64,000 nt of DNA from Spirosoma sp. KUDC1026 (GTDB lineage Bacteria > Bacteroidota > Bacteroidia > Cytophagales > Spirosomataceae). The position numbers and the translations under genes were made by a program. Positions 1-9,356 of the stretch are shown here, one piece after another (positions within the stretch are counted from its first letter, which is position 1; each line of letters opens with the position of its first letter). The stretch spans positions 1,782,001 to 1,846,000 of the forward strand of contig NZ_CP056032.1 in NCBI RefSeq assembly GCF_013375035.1, read 5' to 3'. The notes beneath the pieces were generated by a model. The model was not told the origin of the DNA. It made no database searches and was given only the letters and a program-made list of their open reading frames with translations.

Positions 1-149
1 TGGCTGACTTCGGTTGGGGCATCCGCTCGTTCTTTCATAACGTTTGGGGTTTGTTCTTACTGCAGAACAGTCCGTCGGTCAAAAGGTTTATTGCCTTTCC
101 CCAAACCTTTGGCTTCTGAATTGCATTGTATTTAGTACACTACGTCTTT

Positions 150-1085
150 ATGAAACAATTCTTACGCGCGTTGCGCTGGGCGTTGCTTATCCTGTTGGTA
201 CTGGCGGTTGGTGCGGTTGTGGTGGCCTGGTTCATCGATTTCCGCCAAACGGATCAGGACCTGGCTGATGAGTTCAGTGGTCAGCGCATCCAACCTACCG
301 TACACCGTTATCAAATCAGAGATGGGGATCGTCAGCGGACCATCCGGTTTATGGAAACACCCGCACTGGCGGGCGATTCGGCGCTGCCGGTCGTTTTATT
401 CGTGCACGGTGCTCCCAGTTCGCTCTCGTTTTTCAACGCTTTTTTCAAGGATACGGCCCTGCTGAATCGGGCGCAACTGGTATCGGTTGATCGGCCGGGC
501 TATGGCTATTCGGATTTTGGCTGGGTCGAAACGTCTATTGTAAAACAGGCAAAATTTCTGCAGCCACTCATCGAGCGTTACAAAAAAGCGCCTTACCTGA
601 TGATCGTTGGGTCTTCGTACGGTGGTTCGGTAACGGCGCGATTAGCCATGAACAACCCTAATGCGGTAGATCATGTGGTCTTCGTGTCGTCGGCGCTCGG
701 GCCGGGGCTGGAGCGAACGTACGGGATCAGTTACCTGGTTGACAGCCCTTTGCTCCACTGGGGAATTCCACCCTTGTTACGTCTGGCTAACGACGAAAAA
801 CTGTCTCATCGGCAGGCACTGGAAGCCATTCTTCCCGACTGGCCTAAGATCAAAGCTGGCATTACGATGCTGCATGGCAAGCGGGATGAATTGGTATACC
901 CATCCAACGTTACGTTCGCCCAGCATCATCTGGTGAATGCACAGATGCGCCAATTTCTGCTGCCCGAAAATCGGCACGATATTGTTATAAACAAGCGCGA
1001 GTATATCTCTGAGATATTACTCGATATTCTCACCCGAAGCGACGTGAAAGAAACGGTTAGCGAGCAGGTGGTTGCTGCGAAATAA
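150..1085 (+). CDS. alpha/beta hydrolase, membrane-anchored
   Basis: This encodes a 311-residue alpha/beta-hydrolase-fold protein that hydrolyses an unknown, probably ester, substrate. An N-terminal hydrophobic stretch (about residues 9-30) looks like a signal anchor, so the catalytic domain probably faces the periplasm. HGAP near residue 84 fits the oxyanion-hole loop. GSSYGG near residue 155 is the nucleophile elbow with the catalytic Ser. The Asp of GKRDEL (about 246) and the His of NRHDI (about 276) complete a plausible triad. An in-frame TTG at 126 exists, but the ATG at 150 gives a clean anchor sequence and is preferred. The gene stands alone, convergent with the leftward run that follows. 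Fold assignment is firm; substrate is unknown. Confidence 0.85.
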   Translation: MKQFLRALRWALLILLVLAVGAVVVAWFIDFRQTDQDLADEFSGQRIQPTVHRYQIRDGDRQRTIRFMETPALAGDSALPVVLFVHGAPSSLSFFNAFFKDTALLNRAQLVSVDRPGYGYSDFGWVETSIVKQAKFLQPLIERYKKAPYLMIVGSSYGGSVTARLAMNNPNAVDHVVFVSSALGPGLERTYGISYLVDSPLLHWGIPPLLRLANDEKLSHRQALEAILPDWPKIKAGITMLHGKRDELVYPSNVTFAQHHLVNAQMRQFLLPENRHDIVINKREYISEILLDILTRSDVKETVSEQVVAAK

Positions 1086-1163
1086 GCACAAAAAATGCTG
1101 GCAAAGCTTTGACGACAATCTGTCTGGTTATAGAATTACCAGCGTTGGGTCAACTCTACTTGA

Positions 1164-1556
1164 TCAGGCCATCAGTTCAAGGCGGTTCTGCTCAGGATCG
1201 AAAATGATGCTTTCGTAATAGCCGTCACCTGTTCGGCGGGGTTCGCCAACTATGGTGTAGCCATCCTGTCGAAGGCGATTGGTAAGATCGTCAACGGCTG
1301 ATTCGCTGTCGAGCGAAATGGCAAAATGAATAAGCCCCGTGAACTGAGTCAGGGCATCATTATCGGAGGCTGGGATACCGGGCATCTGCATTAACTCCAG
1401 ACGAGCCCCACCTGATGGGAAAGACAGGAAATAAGACGAGAAATTCTTGGTGGTATTAACGTATTTGTCGTTGGCTACGCAGTTAAAGTACGTTTCGTAG
1501 AACGTACGCATCCGTTCCAGATCAAGTACCCAGATGGCCATGTGTTCGATATGCAT
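1164..1556 (-). CDS. VOC-family (glyoxalase/dioxygenase-like) protein
   Basis: This is a 130-residue protein of the vicinal oxygen chelate superfamily. It begins MHIEHMAIWVLDLERM and ends with the typical ESIIFDPEQNRLELM strand. The first His, a middle His (TGLIHFAISL) and the final Glu are at the places used for metal binding in this family. The frame stays open upstream of 1556, but the extra 22 residues are unlike the family, so the ATG at 1556 is chosen. It is the last gene of a leftward run that begins with tsaD. Single-domain VOC proteins cover lyases, dioxygenases and resistance proteins, so no reaction is assigned. Confidence 0.85.
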   Translation of the reverse strand: MHIEHMAIWVLDLERMRTFYETYFNCVANDKYVNTTKNFSSYFLSFPSGGARLELMQMPGIPASDNDALTQFTGLIHFAISLDSESAVDDLTNRLRQDGYTIVGEPRRTGDGYYESIIFDPEQNRLELMA

Positions 1557-1640
1557 GGCGCAAAATTCGGCACTAAATGGACCGCATTGCAACACCTGCA
1601 TTGATTGGAACTGGTGCTTCATTACCGCACTGATTGTCCC

Positions 1641-2564
1641 CTACAGCACCAGTGCTGGCAGCCAGAATACCCCATCCCCCAGCCAGCGATAGCGCTCGTT
1701 CCTGAGAAAATAGGCTGGATAGCGCTGGATGATGTAAAGCATCAGGCTCATAATCGCCAGCATCAGCGATGAGCGCTGGGCAAACCGGTCGCCGGTCAGA
1801 AAGCAGAGCGTAATGCCCGTACCTACGATTAGGAAGGTAAGCCACCGCAGTATTGTATCGCAGCGCTCCGTTCCCCAGGCGCTGGCCAGCGAGAACACAT
1901 CCTGACTGGTCAGCTCCCGCATCTCCATGACCGCAAACAGAAGCAGGTTCTGAAACGCGATGCCGGTAAACATAATAAACTCTGTGATTTCAATGCCACT
2001 GGTCGTTGGACGCTGGACCCACACGCTTCCCCAGACACCAGCTGAGTATAATAATGCTACCAGTGGTTCTTTAAGCAGCAACGCCGAATGCCGCGCCGGA
2101 AGCCGAAAGACCGCAATAAGATAAGCCGCGCAGACTCCGCCGAGTACGATGCCGAATTTGACGACACTTGACGGCAGAAACCAGACCAGGAAAAAGGCCA
2201 GGGCCGCGGCCCCGATAATGACGCGCCAGAGCAGGGGGGCGTAACGCCGGTGAAAATGATGCCGGGCCGTAAGCGGTTCGCCTATTTTCTGACCATCCAG
2301 TAACCGGTCGACGGTGTAAATCATGAACACAACGAGCGCCAGCACAATCGGTGTAGCCCAGTGAACGGGCGTAACGTCGGTGAGAAGGGCTTTACTATTC
2401 GGAGCTTCATCGAGCCCAAGCCGGGCTACGTCAAGCCGGGCTACGTTAAGCCGGGCTGCGTTAAGCTGGGATATAGAAAGCTGGGTCGCCATCCGATTCG
2501 ACAGCACCGCTCCCAGCACGACGGGAAAACTCAGGTAATAAGCGTTACGTAGCGGTGTCAGCAA
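1641..2564 (-). CDS. multi-pass membrane protein, possibly UbiA-like
   Basis: This encodes a 307-residue integral membrane protein with about seven to eight hydrophobic segments. YTVDRLLDG near residue 85 followed by HHFHRRY resembles the Asp-rich prenyl-diphosphate motif of UbiA-type prenyltransferases, but it is too weak to assign a reaction. The start is uncertain: no nearby in-frame ATG is present and TTG at 2564 is used here; MATQL at residue 25 is an alternative. Residues about 25-50 are encoded by five tandem 15-bp units, giving an A-R-L-x-V-like repeat between the first two hydrophobic segments. It lies 29 bp after the MOSC gene and is probably cotranscribed with it. Confidence 0.75.
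   Translation of the reverse strand: MLTPLRNAYYLSFPVVLGAVLSNRMATQLSISQLNAARLNVARLDVARLGLDEAPNSKALLTDVTPVHWATPIVLALVVFMIYTVDRLLDGQKIGEPLTARHHFHRRYAPLLWRVIIGAAALAFFLVWFLPSSVVKFGIVLGGVCAAYLIAVFRLPARHSALLLKEPLVALLYSAGVWGSVWVQRPTTSGIEITEFIMFTGIAFQNLLLFAVMEMRELTSQDVFSLASAWGTERCDTILRWLTFLIVGTGITLCFLTGDRFAQRSSLMLAIMSLMLYIIQRYPAYFLRNERYRWLGDGVFWLPALVL
2417..2491 (-). repeat. five tandem 15-bp repeats inside a coding region
   Basis: Five consecutive 15-bp units occur here. On the plus strand the first two are identical (CAAGCCGGGCTACGT) and the next three increasingly diverged. The unit length keeps the reading frame and adds five residues per copy near the N terminus of the membrane protein. Confidence 0.9.
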
Positions 2565-2593
2565 AATAAAACGATTAGTGATGCATAGGATGG

Positions 2594-3475
2594 CTATAGA
2601 GAAACCGGCGGGGCCAGCCAGGGCTCCTGTCGGTTGACAATAGTAACGGGCTGGCCAACGCGCACTACGCCCGTTGCCGTTGGGCTCGTCAGGACGTTTT
2701 GACCAAGCAGAATCTTTTTATTCCAGCGCCGGTAAGTCGCCAGCGTCGCCAGCGGCTCTTTTCCTTTCTGAGCAGTTTCCGGATCGATGGTCGTGAGTAC
2801 GCAGCGAGCGCATGGCTTAACTCCGTAAAAGTCCAGTTCGCCAATCTGAAACTGCTGCCAGGCGTCTTCCTCGTTTGGTTGCGCACCGCTGACGATAATG
2901 TTCGGGCGGAAGCGTCGCATCTCAACCGGTTCGGACAACCGGCGATTCAGTTCATCAAGCGACGACTGGCTGATGAGCAGATATGGGTAACCATCGGCAA
3001 AACTGACCGCATCACCCGGTTTTGCGTATTGCTGGTCGACCTGCCGATTGGTGGTTGCGGGCATGTAAACGAGCCGACAGGTAAAGCCCAGCGCTGCCGA
3101 AAACCAACGATCGGCGGCATCACTGACGGTAACGGCCGCAACATCGAGGCTATCCCAGATCGAAACCCGGACGGACTCGGTAACCGTTTCCGAAGCCGGA
3201 ACCAGCGGTAGCGTCAGTACGTCGTCCGGCCGCTGTCGATGCCAGACACGTAACTGGGCGTCGTCTGAGCTGGCGTTGTCAATTGCTACGTCGATCAGGG
3301 CCATCTGCGGGTGAGTACGTTGGGTAATAAACGGCCAGGGCTTGTCGTCGCCGGTTGGTTCGACAAGCATGAACCGGCGATCATACCGAAAGCCTTTGCC
3401 TTCGACAGTGGCTTCGGCAATCGAAATGCCACCGATTGATTTGATGGGATAGATGTAAAGTTCTGAAACAGTCAT
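2594..3475 (-). CDS. MOSC-domain molybdenum-cofactor protein (YcbX/mARC-like)
   Basis: This is a 293-residue protein with an N-terminal MOSC beta-barrel domain (LYIYPIKSIGGISI at the start, then GFRYDRRFMLV) and a C-terminal MOSC domain. KPCARCVLTTID near residue 220 carries the conserved Cys that binds the molybdenum cofactor in mARC and YcbX. Members of the family reduce N-hydroxylated compounds together with a redox partner. No ferredoxin domain is fused here, so a separate electron donor would be needed. It starts 17 bp after tsaD and is probably in the same transcript. Confidence 0.9.
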   Translation of the reverse strand: MTVSELYIYPIKSIGGISIAEATVEGKGFRYDRRFMLVEPTGDDKPWPFITQRTHPQMALIDVAIDNASSDDAQLRVWHRQRPDDVLTLPLVPASETVTESVRVSIWDSLDVAAVTVSDAADRWFSAALGFTCRLVYMPATTNRQVDQQYAKPGDAVSFADGYPYLLISQSSLDELNRRLSEPVEMRRFRPNIIVSGAQPNEEDAWQQFQIGELDFYGVKPCARCVLTTIDPETAQKGKEPLATLATYRRWNKKILLGQNVLTSPTATGVVRVGQPVTIVNRQEPWLAPPVSL

Positions 3476-3492
3476 GTCGCCGGGAATGGAAG

Positions 3493-4506
3493 TTAAAAAC
3501 TCATACGGGGCAGCGGACTAACGTCCTGTGCCGTAAAATCGCCCTGGTCATATTTGAACTTGGCGGCCATAGCAATCATTGCGGCATTGTCAGTACAGTA
3601 TTCAAACCGGGGAATATACACCTGCCAGCCCAGCTCATCGCCCAGCTTGGTGAGTGACGCACGAAGACTACTGTTGGCCGACACGCCCCCCGCAACGGTA
3701 ATCTGCCGAATACCGGTTTCCTGCGCAGCCCGTTTCACTTTTTTCAGCAGCATCTGAATCAGCGTGTGCTGAATACTAGCGCAGATGTCAGAAAGATTCT
3801 GGGCAATGAAATTGGGATTGGTTTTCGTATGATCCCGCAGGAAATACAGAATCGCCGTTTTGATGCCGCTAAACGAAAAATTCAGTTCCGGCATCTCGCT
3901 CATGGGGAAACGGTACGCCAGCGGGTTTCCTTCTTTCGCATACTTGTCGATCAACGGACCACCGGGATAAGGCAATCCCAGCAGTTTGGCTGACTTATCA
4001 AACGCTTCACCGACGGCGTCGTCCTGGGTCTGTCCAATGACGGTCATTTCCAGTGGACTGTCGATCCGTACGATTTGCGTGTGTCCTCCGCTCACGGTCA
4101 GGCACAGGAACGGGAAGGTAGGCTTAGTGCGGGACGTACCGGGCTCATCAATAAAATGGGCCAGTACGTGTGCCTGCATATGGTTAACCTCAATCAACGG
4201 AATCTGCAGACCCAGCGCCATGGCTTTGGCAAACGACGTACCGACCAGTAATGAACCTAAAAGGCCCGGTCCGCGGGTAAACGCAATCGCCGACAAGTCG
4301 GATTTGGGTATATTTGCATCCGCCAGCGCCCGTTCTACGACCGGTAAAATGTGCTGCTGGTGTGCGCGGGAGGCCAATTCTGGAACAACCCCCCCGTATT
4401 GTTCGTGAATCAACTGCGTTGCGATAACATTGGACAACAGTTGCCCGTTAGCTAAAACGGCCGCCGATGTTTCGTCGCAGGAAGACTCAATGGCTAAAAT
4501 ATTCAC
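3493..4506 (-). CDS. tsaD: tRNA N6-adenosine threonylcarbamoyltransferase TsaD
   Basis: This 337-residue protein is a full-length TsaD. With TsaB and TsaE it transfers the threonylcarbamoyl group to A37 of tRNAs that read ANN codons, acting in the cytoplasm. It starts MNILAIESSCDETS as in the family. NHMQAH near residue 107 gives the two metal-binding His, and SGGHT and AGGVSANS are the nucleotide-binding motifs of the ASKHA fold. It opens a leftward run (MOSC, membrane protein, VOC) and is divergent from the TamB-like gene. A plausible -7 box (TAGTTTTG, minus strand, 4518-4511) lies so close to the ATG that the leader would be very short. Confidence 0.97.
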   Translation of the reverse strand: MNILAIESSCDETSAAVLANGQLLSNVIATQLIHEQYGGVVPELASRAHQQHILPVVERALADANIPKSDLSAIAFTRGPGLLGSLLVGTSFAKAMALGLQIPLIEVNHMQAHVLAHFIDEPGTSRTKPTFPFLCLTVSGGHTQIVRIDSPLEMTVIGQTQDDAVGEAFDKSAKLLGLPYPGGPLIDKYAKEGNPLAYRFPMSEMPELNFSFSGIKTAILYFLRDHTKTNPNFIAQNLSDICASIQHTLIQMLLKKVKRAAQETGIRQITVAGGVSANSSLRASLTKLGDELGWQVYIPRFEYCTDNAAMIAMAAKFKYDQGDFTAQDVSPLPRMSF

Positions 4507-4638
4507 CGTACAAAACTAATACATATTGATTTCTGTAAGGTGTATAATGAATGAAGCCGCTAAACCGTTCCCTCTGTTGTTAATCTATAGGGTGCTGATT
4601 TTTTGTTAATAGTTGTATATTAGGCATTTCCATTCTGG

Positions 4639-7600
4639 ATGCGTCAGTTTTTTGCCATATTTCTGAAAACGCTGCTCTACCTGTTTCTGACGGTGGTAGG
4701 GCTTACGTTTGGCATTTTACTGGGCCTCCAGATTCCGCTGGTGCAAACCAAACTGGCGCAGGAACTGGCCCGGCGGGTGTCGGACAAGCTGGAATTTCCT
4801 GTCTCGATCAAATACGCATCGATCAAGTGGTTTGATTCGCTGACGCTGGAGGAGGTACTGATTCAGGACCGGCAGGGGCGCCCTATGATTCGGGTTGGCC
4901 GACTCGATGCAAATTACAACCTTCGTAATCTGATCGATTCCTCGGCGCATAACCTGCACCTGGACGAAGTTGTCCTGTACCGGCCGGATGTGCGAATGAT
5001 TAAAAATCCGAAGAACGGCGATACGAACCTGGATGACTTTATTGCTCGTATTGAAGAGCTAACGTCAGACCCGACAAAACCCAGCATTCCGAATCAGAAC
5101 GTACCGTTTACGATAGCGCATATCCATCTGGTCGACGGGAAATACACCTTGTTTGACCCGCGCGAACCGCTTCTCAAGAATAAAAATCGCTTCGATTACG
5201 ATCACTTCACGCTCCAGAACCTGACCGCCGAGGTGAGCAACTTTCTGGTACTGGGCGACACGATTGCGTTCGATGCCAAAGGACTGACGGGGATTGACCG
5301 CGACTCCCGGTTGCGGATACGGCAGCTGGATACCAAGTTTCTTTATTGCAATACGAAAATGGAGCTGGGCAGGCTGTATGCTCACATCGGTAACTCTGTC
5401 ATTCGGGACAACATTACGTTTCTGTACGAGAAACCATCGGCCTTTAGTCATTTCAATAGTCAGGTACTGATGCAGGCCAATTTCCGGAATAGCCGGGTTC
5501 AGTCGAAAGACCTGGGCTTCTTCTCTGATTACCTGCGCGAACTGGACGAGACCTGGTACTTGACCACGAATTTTAGCGGAACCGTCGAAGATTTCCGGCT
5601 GCGGCATACCGATCTGCGTTTTGGTCCTAATGGCCGTAGTCGGCTGGCGGGGGATATCGCCTGGAAAGGACTGCCGGACATAGACAAAACGACTGTCGAT
5701 TTCGCCTTTACGCCTTCGGTCGTCAATATGGCCGATATCCGGCAGTATTATCCTGATACGTCGTTTAACCATACCATTCAGAAGCTGGGCACAGTAGCCT
5801 TCGACGCTACGTTTGCGGGGGCTTTTGATGACTTCCGCACGAAAGGGAACTTCCAGACGGCCATTGGTACCGTAACGGGAGACCTGGCCCTGAGGCTGGC
5901 CGATAACGGCGATCAGACAACGTACACGGCTAACCTGAAAGCGGGAAACCTGGACCTGGGCCAGTTTATCGATCAGCCGGACGAGTTCGGTAAACTGGAT
6001 GGCGTTGCGCGGCTTACGGGGCGGGGAACCAGCCTGGAACGGGCCAGCCTGGACGTCGATGGGCAACTGAGCCGGTTTACCTGGCAGAAATATCCCTATC
6101 AGAACGTAACGGTACAGGGAAACCTGCAGAAAGCATTTTTTCAGGGGCAGTTGAATCTCCGTGATCCGAACCTGTCCTTCAACCTGAACGGGGAGTTTGA
6201 CCTGACAGGGCCTCGCGATCGCTATGACCTGCACGGGATCGTTCAGAACGCTGACCTGCGGGCACTGGGTTATCTGACTGATTCGCTAAACATAAAGACC
6301 CGGCTCAATGTGCAGCTGGAAGGCAATAAGCTGGATGATATCGTCGGTAGTGCTTCGTTCAGTAAGTCGCTGCTAACGATGAACAAACGGGAACTGGCTA
6401 TCGATACGCTGTCGGTTATCTCGTCGCTCGAACGGCCGGACAGCCTGGGTACACAGCGCTATTTTTATCTGGACTCGGAGTTTCTGACCATGCGTCTGCA
6501 GGGAAATTTTCAGCCCCAGCGCACCTTTTCGGATCTAACTCAACTGGCGAAAGAGTACCAGCTACGATTTGCGGGCGACGACGCGGGGATGCAGGCATAC
6601 TATGCGGGTAAACTGCAGAAAGCCCAGAAAAATCCGACTACCCCGTCAAAATACAGCATTGATTACCAGCTTATTACTAAAGCTACCACTCCGCTGCTGG
6701 CTTTCCTGAGTCCGTCGGTTTACGTAGCGCCAAATTCCCGTCTGGAAGGTCGGTTCACGATGGGCAATACATCCTTCCTGACGGCTACCGCCTGGGTCGA
6801 TTCGTTGCGGCTGAACACACTGGAATTTGGGCGTAGTGAACTGGATCTCACGTCGTCTAAATTTACGTACAGTAAAGACATCCTGGCATCGGTGGTCATC
6901 GCGTCGCAGCAGCAGAAAATGATTCGGCTGGTACCCACCAGCAACCTGCAGGCCGAAGCGTCGTGGGCGGGCGATCATATCGACTTTACGAGCAGCCTGG
7001 AACAGACGGGTAGCAGCAACCGGGCCGATCTGAAAGGTGAGCTGCGGTTCAAAGGCGATGCTATTGATCTGACGTTTCGGCAGTCGGATGTTCGGCTGCT
7101 GGATGCCGACTGGATTCTGAATCCGCAGAGCCTGATCCGCAAAGTAGGGGATGAGTACACTATCCGGAATCTGTCGATGCTGAACCAGAATCAGATCATT
7201 CAGGCTTCTGGTAAACTGTCGGCCGATTCGGTACAGCGCCTGAAACTGGAAGCCCGGAATTTCCAGCTCGAATCGCTCAACCCGTTGCTCAAAACAAGTT
7301 TAGGGGGCACACTGAACGGTAACGTGTCAGTACGTAACGTGTATGAGATGCCCATCGTGGAAAGTGAACTAACCCTGAATAAACTTACCTACGACCAGAC
7401 GCTGGTGGGCGATGTGCGCGGCCGGGGCGAATGGGAGCAGCAGGCCCAGCGCCTGAACGTGGACGTGCGCGTAAATCGGAATGGTACCGACGCCATGACG
7501 TTGCTGGGAACCTACACGCCCAAACTGAAAAAAGATCCGCTGGCCCTCACGGCCAGCGTCAACGACGGCGACCTGCATATTCTGGAAGCATTCACTACGG

Positions 7601-9321
7601 GACTGTTTTCGAACCTGGGGGGGCTGGTGAGTGGACAGGTAGCCGTTGCCGGAACGCCATTGGCACCACGGCTGAACGGGCAGCTGGCCATTAAAGGCGG
7701 ACGCGGGCGGTTTGATTATCTGAAAGCCGATTTTCTGTTCGACGATAATGTCTATTTTGGCGATAACGAGATTATCACCCGGAAGCTGACACTGCGTGAT
7801 GCCCGCGGCAATACGGCGCTCATCCGGGGCGGGGTGTACCACGACAATTTCCGGTATTTTACGCTGGGTTTTGACGCTGATTTCAAGAACTTTCAGATCC
7901 TGAATACAGCCGCCAAGGACAACGATCTTTTCTACGGTCAGGCCGTGGTAACGGGCAAAGCAGAGTTGTACGGTCCTCTCAACGACCTGATGATACGGGC
8001 CAACGTGGCCAGTAACAAAGGCACCCGCATCTACATTCCGCTGGATGCTGCTACAGAAGTCGCGACCGATGAGCAGATTCGATTCGTGAACTTTACTACT
8101 GGCAAAAAAGATGGTGCCAACAGTGATTCGACGAGTCTGGCCAGCAGCTCATCCATCATCGACCTGTCACGGATTCAGATGGACTTTAATTTCGACGTAA
8201 CGCCTGATGCCTACTGCGAAATCCAGCTCAACCGGCAAACGGGTGACCTGATGGGCGCCTATGGACAAGGGCGCCTGGCCATGAAGGTCGATACCAAGGG
8301 CGACTTCACGATGACGGGGAATTACGAAATTCAACAGGGCGAGTACACCTTTACTTTTCAGAATGTCATCAACAAACGCTTTCAGATTCGGCCTAACAGC
8401 CGCATTACCTGGACCGGTGATCCTTACGGGGCGCTGCTGGACGTAACAGCGGCTTACACGCAGTATACCTCGCTGTCGCCCCTGATGGCGGCTTACAACA
8501 ATACGTCGACGGGAACCGCTAACCGGACGGATCAGTCGCGCCGATACCCCGTTGATCTGCTCATCAAACTGACTGGCGACCTGGCTTCTCCGGCCATCAG
8601 CTACGATCTGGACGTTAAAGAATATCCGGCTTCGTCCGATTTTCGGCAGGCAGTAATCGCCTTCGAGTCGCGGCTGCAAAGCAACGAGCAAGAATTGACC
8701 CGGCAGGTAAGCAGCGTCCTACTGTTCAACCAGCTCTTGCCCGAAGGCATTGGCCTGTTCGACCAGAACCAGGTTAACGCTGGTGTTGCTAACAGCGTAG
8801 GCGAGTTGCTATCGAACCAAATTAGCCGCCTGGCATCAAATCTGGACGAGAATCTGGACGTGGGTGTGTCATTTGGCGGCTTTCAGACGGGGGGAACCCA
8901 GAACGAAAATCTGCTGAATAACCTTCAGCTCCGATTTTCCTACCGCTTCCTGAACGATCGGCTACGGATCAGCCGCGACGGTGGGTTTACGTACGGACAG
9001 AGCCAGACCAACGCAGCCAGTTTGCTGGGCGAGTGGACGCTGGAGTATTTCATTACGCCCGATGGCCGTTTCCGGGCTAAAATGTACAACCGGAATCAGC
9101 AGAGTGTTTTCGGCCAGTACAGCCTCAATACGACCATTACGCCAGGGGGTGGTTTGAGCTTTCTATACACACGTTCGTTTAACCGAATCTTTGGTGCGAA
9201 ACGGATAACACCCGGTTTGACACCTGTGCAACCTGCCGCGGAGACCGACACGGACACGGCGCCAGCGCCGGTACCAACACCCGTCACCATCTTCTCTGCG
9301 CCCGGTCGTGACGGCCGCTAA
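4639..9321 (+). CDS. TamB-like translocation/assembly module protein
   Basis: This 1560-residue protein has one N-terminal membrane anchor (about residues 7-29) followed by a very long beta-rich region and a DUF490/TamB domain in roughly the last 450 residues (DVTAAY, YDLDVKEYP, LLFNQLLPEGIG). In proteobacteria TamB spans the periplasm as a hydrophobic groove for lipid transport or outer-membrane assembly; the role here is inferred from that. The Pro/Thr-rich tail after about residue 1525 is variable. In many Bacteroidota a TamB-like gene sits divergent from tsaD, as seen here with 132 bp between start codons. No TamA-like gene is adjacent. Confidence 0.92.
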   Translation: MRQFFAIFLKTLLYLFLTVVGLTFGILLGLQIPLVQTKLAQELARRVSDKLEFPVSIKYASIKWFDSLTLEEVLIQDRQGRPMIRVGRLDANYNLRNLIDSSAHNLHLDEVVLYRPDVRMIKNPKNGDTNLDDFIARIEELTSDPTKPSIPNQNVPFTIAHIHLVDGKYTLFDPREPLLKNKNRFDYDHFTLQNLTAEVSNFLVLGDTIAFDAKGLTGIDRDSRLRIRQLDTKFLYCNTKMELGRLYAHIGNSVIRDNITFLYEKPSAFSHFNSQVLMQANFRNSRVQSKDLGFFSDYLRELDETWYLTTNFSGTVEDFRLRHTDLRFGPNGRSRLAGDIAWKGLPDIDKTTVDFAFTPSVVNMADIRQYYPDTSFNHTIQKLGTVAFDATFAGAFDDFRTKGNFQTAIGTVTGDLALRLADNGDQTTYTANLKAGNLDLGQFIDQPDEFGKLDGVARLTGRGTSLERASLDVDGQLSRFTWQKYPYQNVTVQGNLQKAFFQGQLNLRDPNLSFNLNGEFDLTGPRDRYDLHGIVQNADLRALGYLTDSLNIKTRLNVQLEGNKLDDIVGSASFSKSLLTMNKRELAIDTLSVISSLERPDSLGTQRYFYLDSEFLTMRLQGNFQPQRTFSDLTQLAKEYQLRFAGDDAGMQAYYAGKLQKAQKNPTTPSKYSIDYQLITKATTPLLAFLSPSVYVAPNSRLEGRFTMGNTSFLTATAWVDSLRLNTLEFGRSELDLTSSKFTYSKDILASVVIASQQQKMIRLVPTSNLQAEASWAGDHIDFTSSLEQTGSSNRADLKGELRFKGDAIDLTFRQSDVRLLDADWILNPQSLIRKVGDEYTIRNLSMLNQNQIIQASGKLSADSVQRLKLEARNFQLESLNPLLKTSLGGTLNGNVSVRNVYEMPIVESELTLNKLTYDQTLVGDVRGRGEWEQQAQRLNVDVRVNRNGTDAMTLLGTYTPKLKKDPLALTASVNDGDLHILEAFTTGLFSNLGGLVSGQVAVAGTPLAPRLNGQLAIKGGRGRFDYLKADFLFDDNVYFGDNEIITRKLTLRDARGNTALIRGGVYHDNFRYFTLGFDADFKNFQILNTAAKDNDLFYGQAVVTGKAELYGPLNDLMIRANVASNKGTRIYIPLDAATEVATDEQIRFVNFTTGKKDGANSDSTSLASSSSIIDLSRIQMDFNFDVTPDAYCEIQLNRQTGDLMGAYGQGRLAMKVDTKGDFTMTGNYEIQQGEYTFTFQNVINKRFQIRPNSRITWTGDPYGALLDVTAAYTQYTSLSPLMAAYNNTSTGTANRTDQSRRYPVDLLIKLTGDLASPAISYDLDVKEYPASSDFRQAVIAFESRLQSNEQELTRQVSSVLLFNQLLPEGIGLFDQNQVNAGVANSVGELLSNQISRLASNLDENLDVGVSFGGFQTGGTQNENLLNNLQLRFSYRFLNDRLRISRDGGFTYGQSQTNAASLLGEWTLEYFITPDGRFRAKMYNRNQQSVFGQYSLNTTITPGGGLSFLYTRSFNRIFGAKRITPGLTPVQPAAETDTDTAPAPVPTPVTIFSAPGRDGR

Positions 9322-9356
9322 CGGGTAGATGTCGTTCGGTGTTGGCTTCTAGCACC

